Shown: positions 55,084 to 64,000 of the stretch, in pieces
Position numbering within the stretch: position 1 is the stretch's first letter
Layout: every line of letters begins with the position of its first letter
DNA from: Ustilaginoidea virens
Taxonomy: Eukaryota > Ascomycota > Sordariomycetes > Hypocreales > Clavicipitaceae
Direction of reading: 5' to 3'
Length of the DNA stretch: 64,000 nucleotides
NCBI RefSeq assembly: GCF_000687475.1
Contig: NC_057317.1
Span: 4,650,501 to 4,714,500, forward strand
Position numbers and translations under genes: made by a program
Notes under the pieces: model-generated
Told to the model about the DNA's origin: nothing
Databases searched by the model: none
The model's input: the letters and a program-made list of their open reading frames with translations, nothing else

Positions 55084-56485
55084 CGTTTTTCTGTTTCCAG
55101 CTCGCATCTTGCAGCTTGCATTGCAACTTGGAACTCGCAGCTTGCACTCCCGCATTCCCGGCATCATCATCATGGCTTGTTTCTTATCACGACTTTGCCT
55201 TTGCTCCAGCCTTTGCTCCAGCAACAGAAATAACTGCCCTATCAACGGGTTTCCCTCCACCACGAGTTCGCGAGCGTGTTATCAGGATAGAGACACCCAC
55301 CTGTCTCCGTATCGCCGAGGCCGTGCGTGCTCCCCTCCCCGACTTAAAACAGAAGCCAAGCTCTGGAATCTGTCTGCTCAGAACATCAACACAAACAGAC
55401 ACAAACAGACACAAACAGAGCCATCGATTCACCCAATGACAACTCGCACGATCAATCCGACCACCTTCTCCACAGTGAATCTCGTCCCAAAACGGGCCCG
55501 CTGCCCAGTGCCCAGTGCACAGTGCCCGCCCACCGCAGGTTATTACTTTGCAGCGCGCTGCTGTTAAACTTGCCACGCTCGGCTTAGGGTTATCTGCACG
55601 CGGGGTGTGTGGGGACGTACGACTCACAACCCTCACAACTTCACCACGGATTCGTTTGCGCGGCAACTGGCTAGCGACCTCAAACTTTGTTAGCCGGCAA
55701 AAGAGTCCGACCAAATGTCGTCGCAATCAGCCCGAAAGACATCATCAACTTCCCCGTTGTCACTGCGACAACCTTGGGATGGCTAGCCGTGTACATGAAC
55801 ATGACTTTAGAGTTTGTTATCTGCATCCTTGCCAAATGGCGAATCTCAGGTGGCCAGGGCAGCCTTATCTTTCTGAATTGTACGAGAATACAGAGTACAG
55901 ATGCAAGTACGGACCCGGGAGTACAAAGTACACACCCAGTGAAATATGACGGCACGAAAGGGGAGCTGTCCCGTCCACACGAACTCGAATAAGGGAGTCA
56001 AAGTTTCAAGAAAAATCCTCTTACTAGTCGTACACGCCCCCCCCCCCCTTCTTTCACCCCCGGGGACTAAAGTGCTGCTCGTGGTGAGGTGTGTGTTTGA
56101 ATACTTGCCTCTTAGCACATTCTCTCCACGTGGAAGCAAGTACCTTGGAGGCCACCGCCGTGGACAACCTCCCCGGTCGGCTTCCGGCGGATACATACCT
56201 GCGTAACGAACTGAAAAGCTAGGGACTCAGAGCCCGTCTTGTGGAAACACTTATATCAAGGCCGTCGCCCACTGTTTAACCCACTCATCACCGCTATCGA
56301 CAGTATTTGAAACACACGAGTCTTCAACATTCTCAATCGGTAGCGGTTGGCTTTCTCTTCAACACATCGGGATCCTTTTCAACTGGCCCGCTCCCGCTCC
56401 CGCTCACGTCAGTGTCGCTCTCTTGTGTGGGACACAGGCGCAAACACTCGTTTCTTGATCCTGTTGGCTTCCCTTACGGTCCAAG
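52458..56485. other. Gene-poor 4.0-kb intergenic region
   Basis: I see no supported gene. It is rich in T, C and A homopolymers (about 53031-53095, 54230-54310, 54360-54415, 55056-55083). A 14-nt direct repeat TTTTACCCTATAAC lies at 54486-54499 and about 54529-54542. Frames reported by simple translation here are low-complexity and lack domains. Confidence 0.6.
55056..55083 (+). repeat. Poly-T tract of about 27 nt
   Basis: An uninterrupted T run in the gene-poor region upstream of the serine dehydratase gene. Confidence 0.9.
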
Positions 56486-56646
56486 ATGGGCTCCCTCGGC
56501 TGTGAACCCAAGCTGCCCTGGAACAAGACTCCTTGCGTCTTGAGTCCTCAGCTTACTCGCATTGCAGGTTGGTTAGTTGACACCACCAATCTCTCTGTCC
56601 CGAGGCCTGCGTGAAGACGAGGCTTGAGAAAACGTCACTGACAGTG

Positions 56647-56688
<42 letters not shown>

Positions 56689-57637
56689 TTTGTTTTGGGC
56701 CAGCAACATCTACCTGAAGCTCGACAACCTTCAACCCAGTGGATCTTTCAAGTCCCGTGGGATTGGAAACCTCATGACCCGCGCCGTTGCCGAGAGCCCT
56801 GGCCATGTTCATTTCTACTGCTCTTCTGGCGGCAACGCGGGTCTTGCTTGCGCCACGTCGGCCGTTGCTCTTCAGCGACCTGCCACGATTGTCATTCCCA
56901 TGACCACGTCGGAGATGATGAAGAACAAGCTGCTGGACCTCGGAGTCGAAGTTCACCAGACCGGCAAGAACCTGGCTGCTGCCGACGAGTACCTCCGCAC
57001 AGAGCTGCTGGCCAAGGATCCCCACGGGGTCTATGTGCCCCCGTTTGACCACCCCCACGTCTGGGACGGCGCGTCGACGATTATCCCCGAGCTACGAGAT
57101 CAGATGGATGAGCCCATTGACGCCATCGTGTGCAGCGTCGGAGGCGGCGGCCTGTTCAACGGCCTCATGCAGGGAATCGAGAGCTTCCCCTGGTCTGGCT
57201 CCAAGCCCGAGGTGGTTGGCGTCGAGACGCTGGGCGCCGACAGCATGAACGCCTCTCTGAGGGCCAATGCCCACATTACTCTGCCGGAAATCACGTCCAT
57301 TGCGACGTCGCTCGGTTGCTCCCGCGTGTCTGCCGAGACGTGGAAATGGTGCCAGTATCCCAACACCCACAGTCTGGTTGTGACGGATGCCGATGCTGCC
57401 ATCAGCTGCGTGCGCTTCGCCGACGACGCTCGCCATCTGGTCGAGGTGTCTTGCGGCGCCGCCTTGGCCACCGTGTACAGGGGCGACTTGCGCGACCGGC
57501 TCGGACGCGGCCTCGGCGACGCCGAGTGGGCTCGCAAGAACATTGTCCTCATTGTGTGCGGTGGTTCCGGCGTCACTCTTGGCATTCTCAACCAATATGT
57601 TCGGGAGTACGCATCCAAGACGCCCATCAAGGTCTAG
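56486..57637 (+). CDS. L-serine/threonine dehydratase (PLP-dependent)
   Basis: Two exons, join(56486-56571, 56704-57637), give 339 aa. The enzyme should deaminate L-serine, and probably L-threonine, to pyruvate or 2-oxobutyrate. The PLP lysine is K45 in PSGSFKSRG. The phosphate-binding loop SSGGNAG lies at 69-75, and a tetraglycine (VGGGGLFNG) at about 176. The C-terminal CGGSG also fits fold-type II. The length fits the SDS/CHA1 group, which lacks a regulatory ACT domain. The donor GTTAGT at 56572 gives phase 2 and restores RIAGCNIYLKLDNLQPSG. The 132-nt intron contains 39 consecutive T just before its acceptor. Confidence 0.92.
56649..56687 (+). repeat. 39-nt poly-T in the serine dehydratase intron
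   Basis: A pure T run acts as an extreme polypyrimidine tract ending 16 nt before the CAG acceptor at 56701-56703. Its length is probably unstable. Confidence 0.9.
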
Positions 57638-58178
57638 GTTTCACTGGCGTCGTGATTATTTTTTTTGTAACTATTTTTTCTTTGGTTCTTTTTTGCTTTT
57701 TTCTTGCTTCTTCTTCTGGGATTGTTTTAGACATGTAAGCGGGTTGAGATTTTTATGCATGAATGTGTATGGGCATCAAGAAAGTACCTGGGGACAAAAC
57801 AAGTTTTAATGAGACGGAAACTTTCGCGGCGCGACTGACGGGGCATCTGATGTACATGTATATTCTGGTCTGACGACCATAGACAAAGAATCACGCAAAA
57901 CGAGCCGAGGCGCTGATGGAGGCGCCCTCGCCCACGCTGCCGGCACGCCGATGCCGGAGTGTATTCACAGTAGTTTTTTTTTTGTAGTTTCATCATCGCG
58001 AAGCCAACAGCGGGGCTCAATGTGACGGAGCGCATCCATGATGCCGACCTCCCCTCTCTGGTCGGCATGACCATGACCACGACCACGACCACGACCATGA
58101 CCAGCAACGGAAACGTCGTCAATTGTCTAGACAGAAACATGCCCTCGCAGCGGGCACCATCCCCCCCCCCCTCTCTCT
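57638..58178. other. Convergent 3' region, serine dehydratase / mhf1
   Basis: No gene was seen. It contains T-rich DNA after the dehydratase stop and an imperfect CCATGACCACGA-type repeat at about 58064-58105. Confidence 0.55.
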
Positions 58179-58658
58179 CTACCCGCGCCGCTTAACCGCC
58201 TTGCGCTCCTCCACAAACGCCCCCACGATGCGCTGCAGGTCCGGGTTCCGCCTCGCCAGCAGCACCACATCCTCAGTCGTCACGTTCGCCCTGCCCGCGT
58301 GGTTGGCAAAGCTCTCCAGGTCGACGGCCACGTTCTCTGCCCCTGCCCCGCCTCCCCGCGCGTCGGCGTCAGCGCTGGTTCCTGTCCCGGGGGCGCGCCG
58401 GAGGAGGAAAAAAAAAAGGGGGGGTGTGGAAGGGGGGGGGGTCTGCTCTTGCCGATCTGCGTCCAGACCATCTCGGTCAGGGCCCCTATGAACTGCGGGG
58501 TGGCGTTGCGGTTGCGCCGGAGGCATTCCTCGTCGACGATGCGGCCGACGGCGAACCAGAGGGCGGCTTTGAGGCGCTGCGGGGGTGGGCGGTTAGTCGG
58601 TTGCTGTCGGGGGGGGGGAGGGGGGGTTGGCTACCTCGCGGGCGTCGTGGTCGGCCAT
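58179..58658 (-). CDS. mhf1: MHF1/CENP-S histone-fold protein
   Basis: Three exons, complement(58179-58336, 58453-58576, 58635-58658), give 101 aa, the usual size. MHF1 pairs with MHF2 (CENP-X) in a histone-fold tetramer. That tetramer binds DNA, supports FANCM/Fml1-type helicases at stalled forks and forms part of the centromere CENP-T-W-S-X complex. Exon 1 codes only for MADHDARE. Exon 2 has RLKAALWFAVGRIVDEEC...PQFIGALTEMVWTQI. Exon 3 continues ENVAVDLESFANHAGRANVTTEDVVLLARRNPDL, the diagnostic stretch. The second intron (58337-58452, 116 nt) uses a GC donor (G|GCAAGA) with AG acceptor; no GT donor would keep phase and this sequence. The ending is basic (KAVKRRG). Confidence 0.9.
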
Positions 58659-59227
58659 GGAGGGCGGGATGAAGGGATGGAGGTTTGATGGAGAAAGGGT
58701 TGGTGATGAAGGGTGGGGTGGGGCGGTGATGGTGATGCGATGGATGGATGGATGGATGCGTGGGACTGGCCAGCTGGACTGGGTGGTGTCGGTGGGTAAA
58801 CAGGACATGATAGAGAGAGAAGGAAAAATTGCCAATCATGGCTTTATGCGCCAGACGAATAGCAACAAGAGCAGACAAACCCGGTCCTTGGTCGAGCTAA
58901 AAAGTGTCATCGAGTATCCCCTTCTTACCAGACGTGTCTTGACCGATGAGCAGGTAACCCTTGTGCTTCTTCTTAAGCCTCAAAGTGATGCGCTTATAAA
59001 AAGATATTCTTTTATTTCTCTTACCAGACGTATATTATATAGAGCAGACAGACAAACCTTGAACCCTTCTTCGTCTTCATCGAGCCAAGAAATGATCGAG
59101 TATACAAATAACCAAACACATACATACACAGCTTCTTCTTACATGCCATCATATATTTTGCCCTCTTTCAGCGCGCACACGCGCATCATCATCATCATCA
59201 TCGTCGTCATCACCATCACCATCACCA
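58659..59227. other. Intergenic, mhf1 promoter side / peroxidase 3' side
   Basis: No gene was seen. GATG repeats lie near 58736-58757, and a trinucleotide ATC/CAC tract at about 59190-59232 overlaps the peroxidase stop. Confidence 0.55.
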
Positions 59228-59232
59228 TCACC
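59190..59232. repeat. Trinucleotide repeat at the peroxidase stop codon
   Basis: CAT, CGT and CAC-type triplets run in tandem. On the minus strand they begin at the peroxidase-WSC stop codon and continue into its 3' UTR. A stop lost here would add Asp/Gly/Val repeats. Confidence 0.85.
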
Positions 59233-62127
59233 ATCTTTTCCTTTGCTCTCTGCCCTGTGGCGCCTCCCCGCCGCCAGAGCCGCGTCGAGATGCGGCCGTT
59301 TGCTGCTGCTTCTTCTTCTTGTAAACCGACAGTCTGTTGCTGGCGCCGCAGTACGCGGCTTCGCTGCCCGCGCAGAGCATCCCGCATTCCGCAGCCGGAG
59401 CCGCGGCGGACGAGGCATCCAGCTTGTTTCCGCAGTAGCACTCTCGTCCGTACTCGGTGCCAAAGTAGTCGTAGTCCTTGCACCAGTTGGCGCACACCTC
59501 GTTGGTCATGTCGTCCTGCGCCAGGCTCGATGCCCCCAAGGCGCGCGTTCCGTTGCCCTCCGTCTGGCACCCTACCAGGGCGTAGTCCCCGACGGCAGCC
59601 GCTTGCTCGGGATTGCCAGTCGTCACGTTCGGGTTCCGGTACAGCTCCAGACGGCTGGCGCTGCCGCAGTACTGGTACGGGTCGCCGGAGCATGCCATGT
59701 TGCACTCCTCCGAGGGCGCCGACTTGCTGCCGCCCGTCAGGTAGCTGCCGCAGTAGCACTCGCTCCCGTACTCGGTGCCAAAGTACTTGTACGACTTGCA
59801 GAACGTCGCGCAGGCCTCCAGCGTCATCTTGTCGCTCGTTGTAAAGTTTTGCTTGAGCGCTCGGGCGTCGTTGCCCTCGGCCCAGCAACCCACCAGCGTA
59901 TATGGCGACACGTTGGCCTTGTGGCTCAACGTGGCCGTAGGGGTGGCTGAGGCGGGAGCGCTGGTGGTTGAGTATAATGCAAGCCGGTTGCTGCCGCCGC
60001 AGTACTCGCCCGCATCGCCTCCGCAAACCATGTTGCACTCACCGACAGAGGCTTCTGCGCTGGACTTGTCAATCGAGTTTCCGCAATAGCCTAGCATCGT
60101 GTGTGTCAGTGCCCAGGAGGCTAAAACCGCGCCCGAAACAGAGGGGAGGGAAGGGGAATAAGAGGGAAAGAAAACGAGCTGACTCGTCCCGGCAACTTAC
60201 ATTCGCGACCGTACTCGGTACCCCAGTAAGTATAAGCGCTGCAGTAGGCGGCGCACTTCTCCAGAGTCATGGTGTCGTTGGCAAATCCAACTCCTCCACT
60301 TAGAGCCCGAGCACCGACGCCTTCGCTCCAGCAAGAAACATACTTGTACCCGCCGACGGTCGCGCGGTGCGTGGGGGCTCCAGCTTGCGTGCTCGAAGGC
60401 TGGTCCGCGGACGTGGTGGCGACGGTGCCGTTGGCCGCGGGGGAAGGCACGGATCCGGAGCTCGAAGCGGTTGTGGGATTGTCACGCGGCTCCTGCGGCT
60501 TCCAACCTCCGCAGGCCCTGGCGCCTGCGAAGGCGGCGCAGGTCCCGCCAATGTGGGTGACTGGCTTGAAAGTGTCGGCCTTGTCCCCGGCAATGACGTC
60601 GACTCGAGATTGGTAGGGCGAGCCACCGGGGACGTGGAAGTCGGCGGAGAACAAGGTGTACTTGCCGGCACAGGTGTCCTTTCTGAGGGGCACGACGGTG
60701 TTCTCCAAGTGAGGAACAGGACTGTTGGGCTGGGGTACCTTGTACCAGATGCTGGCCTTGGCGCCGTTGCCAGCCACATCGTTGCGGACGGCAGCTACAA
60801 CGGTGAGGACGCCAGACTTGCCTGAGATGCAGCTTTGAGGCGCCTGGAACAAGACGTCGTCTTGAAGAGGGTAGCCCTTTCCATTGTTGTCGTGCAGCTT
60901 GCTTGTGCCGTCGGCCTTGTTGACGGTCACGGTGAAGGAGGAAATACCTTGGGAGGCGGGGATGACTGCCTCGATTGGGTAGAAGCTGAAGGTATCGTCA
61001 AACCCCTTGCCTACCCCTTGGACGGTGCTCGTGAAGGTGCACGAGCTGGATCCGCAGTCGGCCGACCCCTTCCGGTTTTTGTAGGTGATGGCAACAGACT
61101 TGATTGCATCGGCGCCGAGACCGGTGGTCCTGACGCGAATATAGCCCGTGAACTGGAGGCTCTTTCCGCCATTCGTGAGCGTGAGCTGAAGATCCACAGG
61201 CTTGACGGTGTAGGGAGCGATGGGGTCAGTCAGATAGACTCCGGGAGGCACCACGTTGATCATCTTCTCCAAGACGCCCTGGCACGAATTCTTGAAGGTG
61301 TCGGGGTCGGCCAGGGTCGACATGGTCTTGTTGCCGTCAATGTTGTACACCTTGAAGTCGGAGTTCTTGTGGATCCTGACCGAGTTGCCGACGACGAGGG
61401 GGTTGCGCGTGGTTCCAGAAAGGTACTCGGTCACAACCTTGTTGTCAAAGAAGGTGTCTGTGGAATCCAGCGGCGCGTTGCCATTCACAACGCCCCGGGG
61501 GGGCATCAGCTCGGGGAACTCGGGAGCATGGACACCTCCGATGGTGTGGCCACAAGCCGTAACCCTGATCATCTCCTCGGCGTTGAAACCCATGCGGTCA
61601 AACTGTTGCAGGAGCGTCTGGGGCGAATTCTGGGGCTGAGGCACGCCCATGGGGCCGGGTCCATGAGCGTCCTTCCTACCGGCACGGAAAGGGACGATGG
61701 GACCGCCAGGGCCGCCGCAGGACCGAACAGACATGTAGACTCCTAGAGCCAGCAAATCGGCCAGGCTGGAGCGACTTGTCACGTAGGGTCCCATGAACGT
61801 CAGTGTCGTCCTGTGCCCGGGGCCCGTGTTCTCGCCGTTGTCCAGTTCGTACTGCAGGGAAGCATCGAGACCACCGATTTTGAAATAGGTGTTGGCGGTT
61901 GACATGTCATGGAATGCGGATCGGAGCCACTCGGCGGCAGCATGTCGACCCGGACCTGAAGTTTCGCTGGAGCAGGGATGCACAGTGTCGGCAAATTTGC
62001 GGGATCGAAACGATTTGATCTGGAACATGATCTCCTCGAGTTCGTCAACGTTGGAAGGCCACGTTCGGTCCGCCGCAGCGGATCCAGCCAGGCCAAGCAG
62101 GCCAAGCAAAACGGGTGAGAGTCTCAT
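59228..62127 (-). CDS. Secreted heme peroxidase fused to three WSC domains
   Basis: Two exons, complement(59228-60090, 60201-62127), with a 110-nt intron, give 929 aa. A signal peptide (about 1-19) precedes a plant/fungal-superfamily peroxidase domain. The distal Arg and His are R69 and H73 in WLRSAFHD, and the proximal heme ligand is H194 in TACGHTIGG. A central region (about 290-550) has no domain I can name. After a Ser/Thr-rich linker, three WSC carbohydrate-binding domains follow at about 594-682, 706-793 and 812-898. Each has the TYWGTEYGRECYCG-type core, and the intron splits the first one within the CYCG. No C-terminal membrane helix is seen, so the protein is probably secreted and held at glycans. 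It ends in a basic tail. Substrate is unknown. Confidence 0.88.
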
Positions 62128-62210
62128 TGCCGTTGTCGAAGGGAAGCGCAGAAACGGTGAAGCAGTTCAACTTGAGCGAATCAGGGTGCTTTCGCTGTTT
62201 CAGCCTCGGG

Positions 62211-62218
62211 TATTTAAA
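62211..62218 (-). promoter_or_regulatory. TATA-like box of the peroxidase-WSC gene
   Basis: The minus strand reads TTTAAATA about 85 nt upstream of the start codon, a plausible core promoter position in a GC-rich context. Confidence 0.4.
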
Positions 62219-62658
62219 GCCGGAAAACTATGGCACATTGAGAGCTGCTGCAAGCAAGCAAAGCAAGCAGTTTCTTTTCTTGCTCTCTTTTTATCTTTTT
62301 CTTCTAAAAAAGCAAAGGGGCCAATAAGGCGAGTGAAATCCACATGCGGATTGAACGAACGGCGACGATTCGAGACGAAACAAACCGGACCTCCAGGGAG
62401 AGAGCGAAAGAGGATTATTAAAGGCCTGAAGAATCACACCAGAACCGAAAAGAGGAGGGGAAAAAAAAGAAAATCTAGCCTGCTCATCATGAACGGGATA
62501 GAAACGGGTGACGGCAACATGGTCGGATTACGATTTCAGTCGTCATGCATGCACATCGAGAATTGGCCAGGAGCCAGGCACCAAGCGCCGAAGAGGGCCA
62601 GGCGCCCGCCAAGGCCCAGCCTGAAATTTCAATGCGTTTCCGTACGGCGAGGCAACAT

Positions 62659-62689
62659 TGCGGTGCGGTGCGGTGCGGTGCGGTGCGGA
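62659..62689. repeat. Pentanucleotide repeat GCGGT
   Basis: Five to six tandem GCGGT units in non-coding DNA. Confidence 0.9.
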
Positions 62690-64000
62690 GCACATGGGGT
62701 TGGCCGTTGTCGAACCGGGTGGAGGGATGGGAAGGGGGAGGGGGGGGGGGTTGGTTTGTGCGAAAGGAGCTGTGAGAAGTCTCTTGACCATGTGGTACGG
62801 ATGCATTATTGACTCCCCTGTCTGCCGGTGGCTCGTATTCTTGGTTATTTTGGTGCACCATGGGTGGGTGACCATGCATTAGCCGCCCAGGGGTCGTGGC
62901 CCTCTTTGGGTCGTCGGGTTGGTGGCGTCTGATTGTACAGAGTCCAGACTAGAAGCACGGGTGAGCCGCAGCACTCCCAAGGATATCCCTGTTCCATTGT
63001 TTCTTTATTCCTTTGTGTCGTTGTCTTTCGGCGCTGGCAGCTCGCAGTAGCCGTATCGGACGGAGCATCTCGGCCCAGGCTGGCTGGCTGTCTACGAGCG
63101 TGACGGTTGGCCGCCAAAATTCCTCTTTTGGACCCGACGCCGGACTCTGATGATGAATCCCCTGTTCCAGGATGACGGCCCCGCGTCTTCTTGGCAGTTG
63201 ATTGATGAGCTATACCACACCGCGTACGGCATGGGTCAGTAGTTTTGACCGGTTCCCACTGGTGCATTTCCGGGTCTGCGAGTCCAGACTCACTCCAGAG
63301 CGGGTGAGGGGGGGGGGGGGGGGGTCGTTGGGAGGAATAAATTCAGCTGTGCGCGTTGCCGATTGCTTTTCATTTGCCTATGGCTATTGATGATTGGACT
63401 GCTTGCTCCGTGCATTCATGTTGCAGGTCATGTCATAAGGCACGTATTCCAGGATGCCCTAGACGTCGCTGGACGCAACACGACAGGTTTGCCCTGCCCA
63501 GGTGGCTGTCGATGGGTAGAGGGATTGGCCCACTGACTCCGGAGTTATCCATCGCGGTGTGGGCGGCCGAATCATGTCCCATCCAAGGGGGGAAGCGAGG
63601 CGGCTGTTTGGAGGTCAAGGCTTCCCTTGCCGCTCGTACGTAGCTGTAGCTGCAAGCTGGCGTTGTTGAAGGACGCGGATGGACCGAGGTGGACGCGGAT
63701 GGAGAGTAGAGAGCACTACATAGTGTAGCATGGAAGCACGGAAGTTGCTGGTGCTGGTGAAAATGACCAGACATTTGATGGACCCAAAGGGGGTCGACTG
63801 TGGTCGACTGTGGTGCCACATAAAAGCCCCCCTCCCTGGACCCCCCCAGCACATTACTATGTACTACATACCAGGTGGGCAATCACGAGGGGCCACAAGG
63901 GCCAGGCACCACAAAGGGCCCCGCTAAGGCACCACAAAGGCACCACCACAAAGGCACCACCAAGGTACCACCAATAGGCAAGGTATCATCAATATGTTCT

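Larger units (their letters stand above)
62128..64000. other. Terminal intergenic region
   Basis: No gene was seen. The first 100 nt hold the peroxidase promoter. A GCGGT pentanucleotide repeat lies at 62659-62689, and GGCACCAC-type repeats at about 63900-63980. The frames here lack domains. Confidence 0.55.

Noticed and set aside
58627..59844. 405-aa plus-strand frame
   Set aside because: It runs from the mhf1 5' end through intergenic repeats into the antisense of the WSC domains. Its composition is low-complexity Arg/Ser.
60835..61746. 303-aa open frame on the plus strand
   Set aside because: It is antisense to the peroxidase domain, and the sense strand has all family motifs.
42225..62127. 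Idea that the pectinase, GH5 and WSC-peroxidase genes form one functional gene cluster
   Set aside because: Pol31, the F-box-like gene, serine dehydratase and MHF1 lie between them, so only the divergent pectinase/GH5 pair is adjacent.
1..64000. Search for tRNA genes, CRISPR arrays, bacterial operons and intact transposons
   Set aside because: No GTTCGANNCC-type T-loop in a fitting context, no spaced repeat array and no transposase or reverse transcriptase frame was found by eye. The organism is a eukaryote, so CRISPR and operons are not expected.

Overview
The window is nuclear DNA of a filamentous ascomycete, most likely a Sordariomycete and probably order Hypocreales. The evidence is that genes carry short spliceosomal introns (about 60-150 nt) with CTGAC/CTAAC-type branch sites, coding DNA is GC-rich, intergenic DNA is full of homopolymer and polypyrimidine tracts, and gene structures and protein endings resemble those of hypocrealean fungi. 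I did not identify the species. No operons, tRNAs, rRNAs, CRISPR arrays or intact transposons were seen. I rebuilt splice sites by hand, requiring GT/GC-AG borders, a consistent phase, no internal stops and continuity of the family motif. Exon coordinates are given in each entry.

Layout, left to right: an upstream stretch without genes (1-2.3 kb); an APH-like protein; an ecdysoneless/SGT1-family protein on the minus strand; SMC6; COQ9 (-); a three-RRM SR/RGG protein of the Gbp2/Hrb1 type with ten exons, one only 8 nt long; SRP14 (-); a cytochrome b5-fused sphingolipid delta-8 desaturase (-); dihydrolipoyl dehydrogenase (-); the nucleolar MIF4G/MA3 protein Sgd1/NOM1 (-); an ER-lumenal TPR-DnaJ co-chaperone (+); mitoferrin Mrs3/4 (-, seven exons); VAC14 (+, seven exons); a probable augmin HAUS1 subunit (-); a Ser-rich single-pass surface glycoprotein (-); an endopolygalacturonase (-) head to head with a GH5 endoglucanase (+) across 3.0 kb; the DNA polymerase delta small subunit Pol31 (+); an F-box/DUF-like protein with an apparent in-frame stop (-); a serine dehydratase (+); the CENP-S/MHF1 histone-fold protein with a GC-AG intron (-); and a secreted heme peroxidase fused to three WSC domains (-).

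Most genes are unrelated single-copy housekeeping genes: chromosome maintenance (SMC6, Pol31, MHF1, HAUS1), mitochondria (COQ9, LPD, mitoferrin), RNA and ribosome biogenesis (Gbp2-like, Sgd1), and secretion and membranes (SRP14, TPR-DnaJ, VAC14, delta-8 desaturase). The right half adds secreted functions: pectinase, endoglucanase, WSC-peroxidase and a surface glycoprotein. These fit a fungus that touches or degrades plant material. I found no secondary-metabolite cluster, defence island or other clearly new system. The most unusual items are the 8-nt microexon, the in-frame TAG gene, the divergent pectinase/cellulase pair with CreA-like boxes, the APH-like gene lacking its catalytic motif, the acidic repeat tail on the GH5 enzyme, and an AT-rich block at 33.7-34.1 kb.
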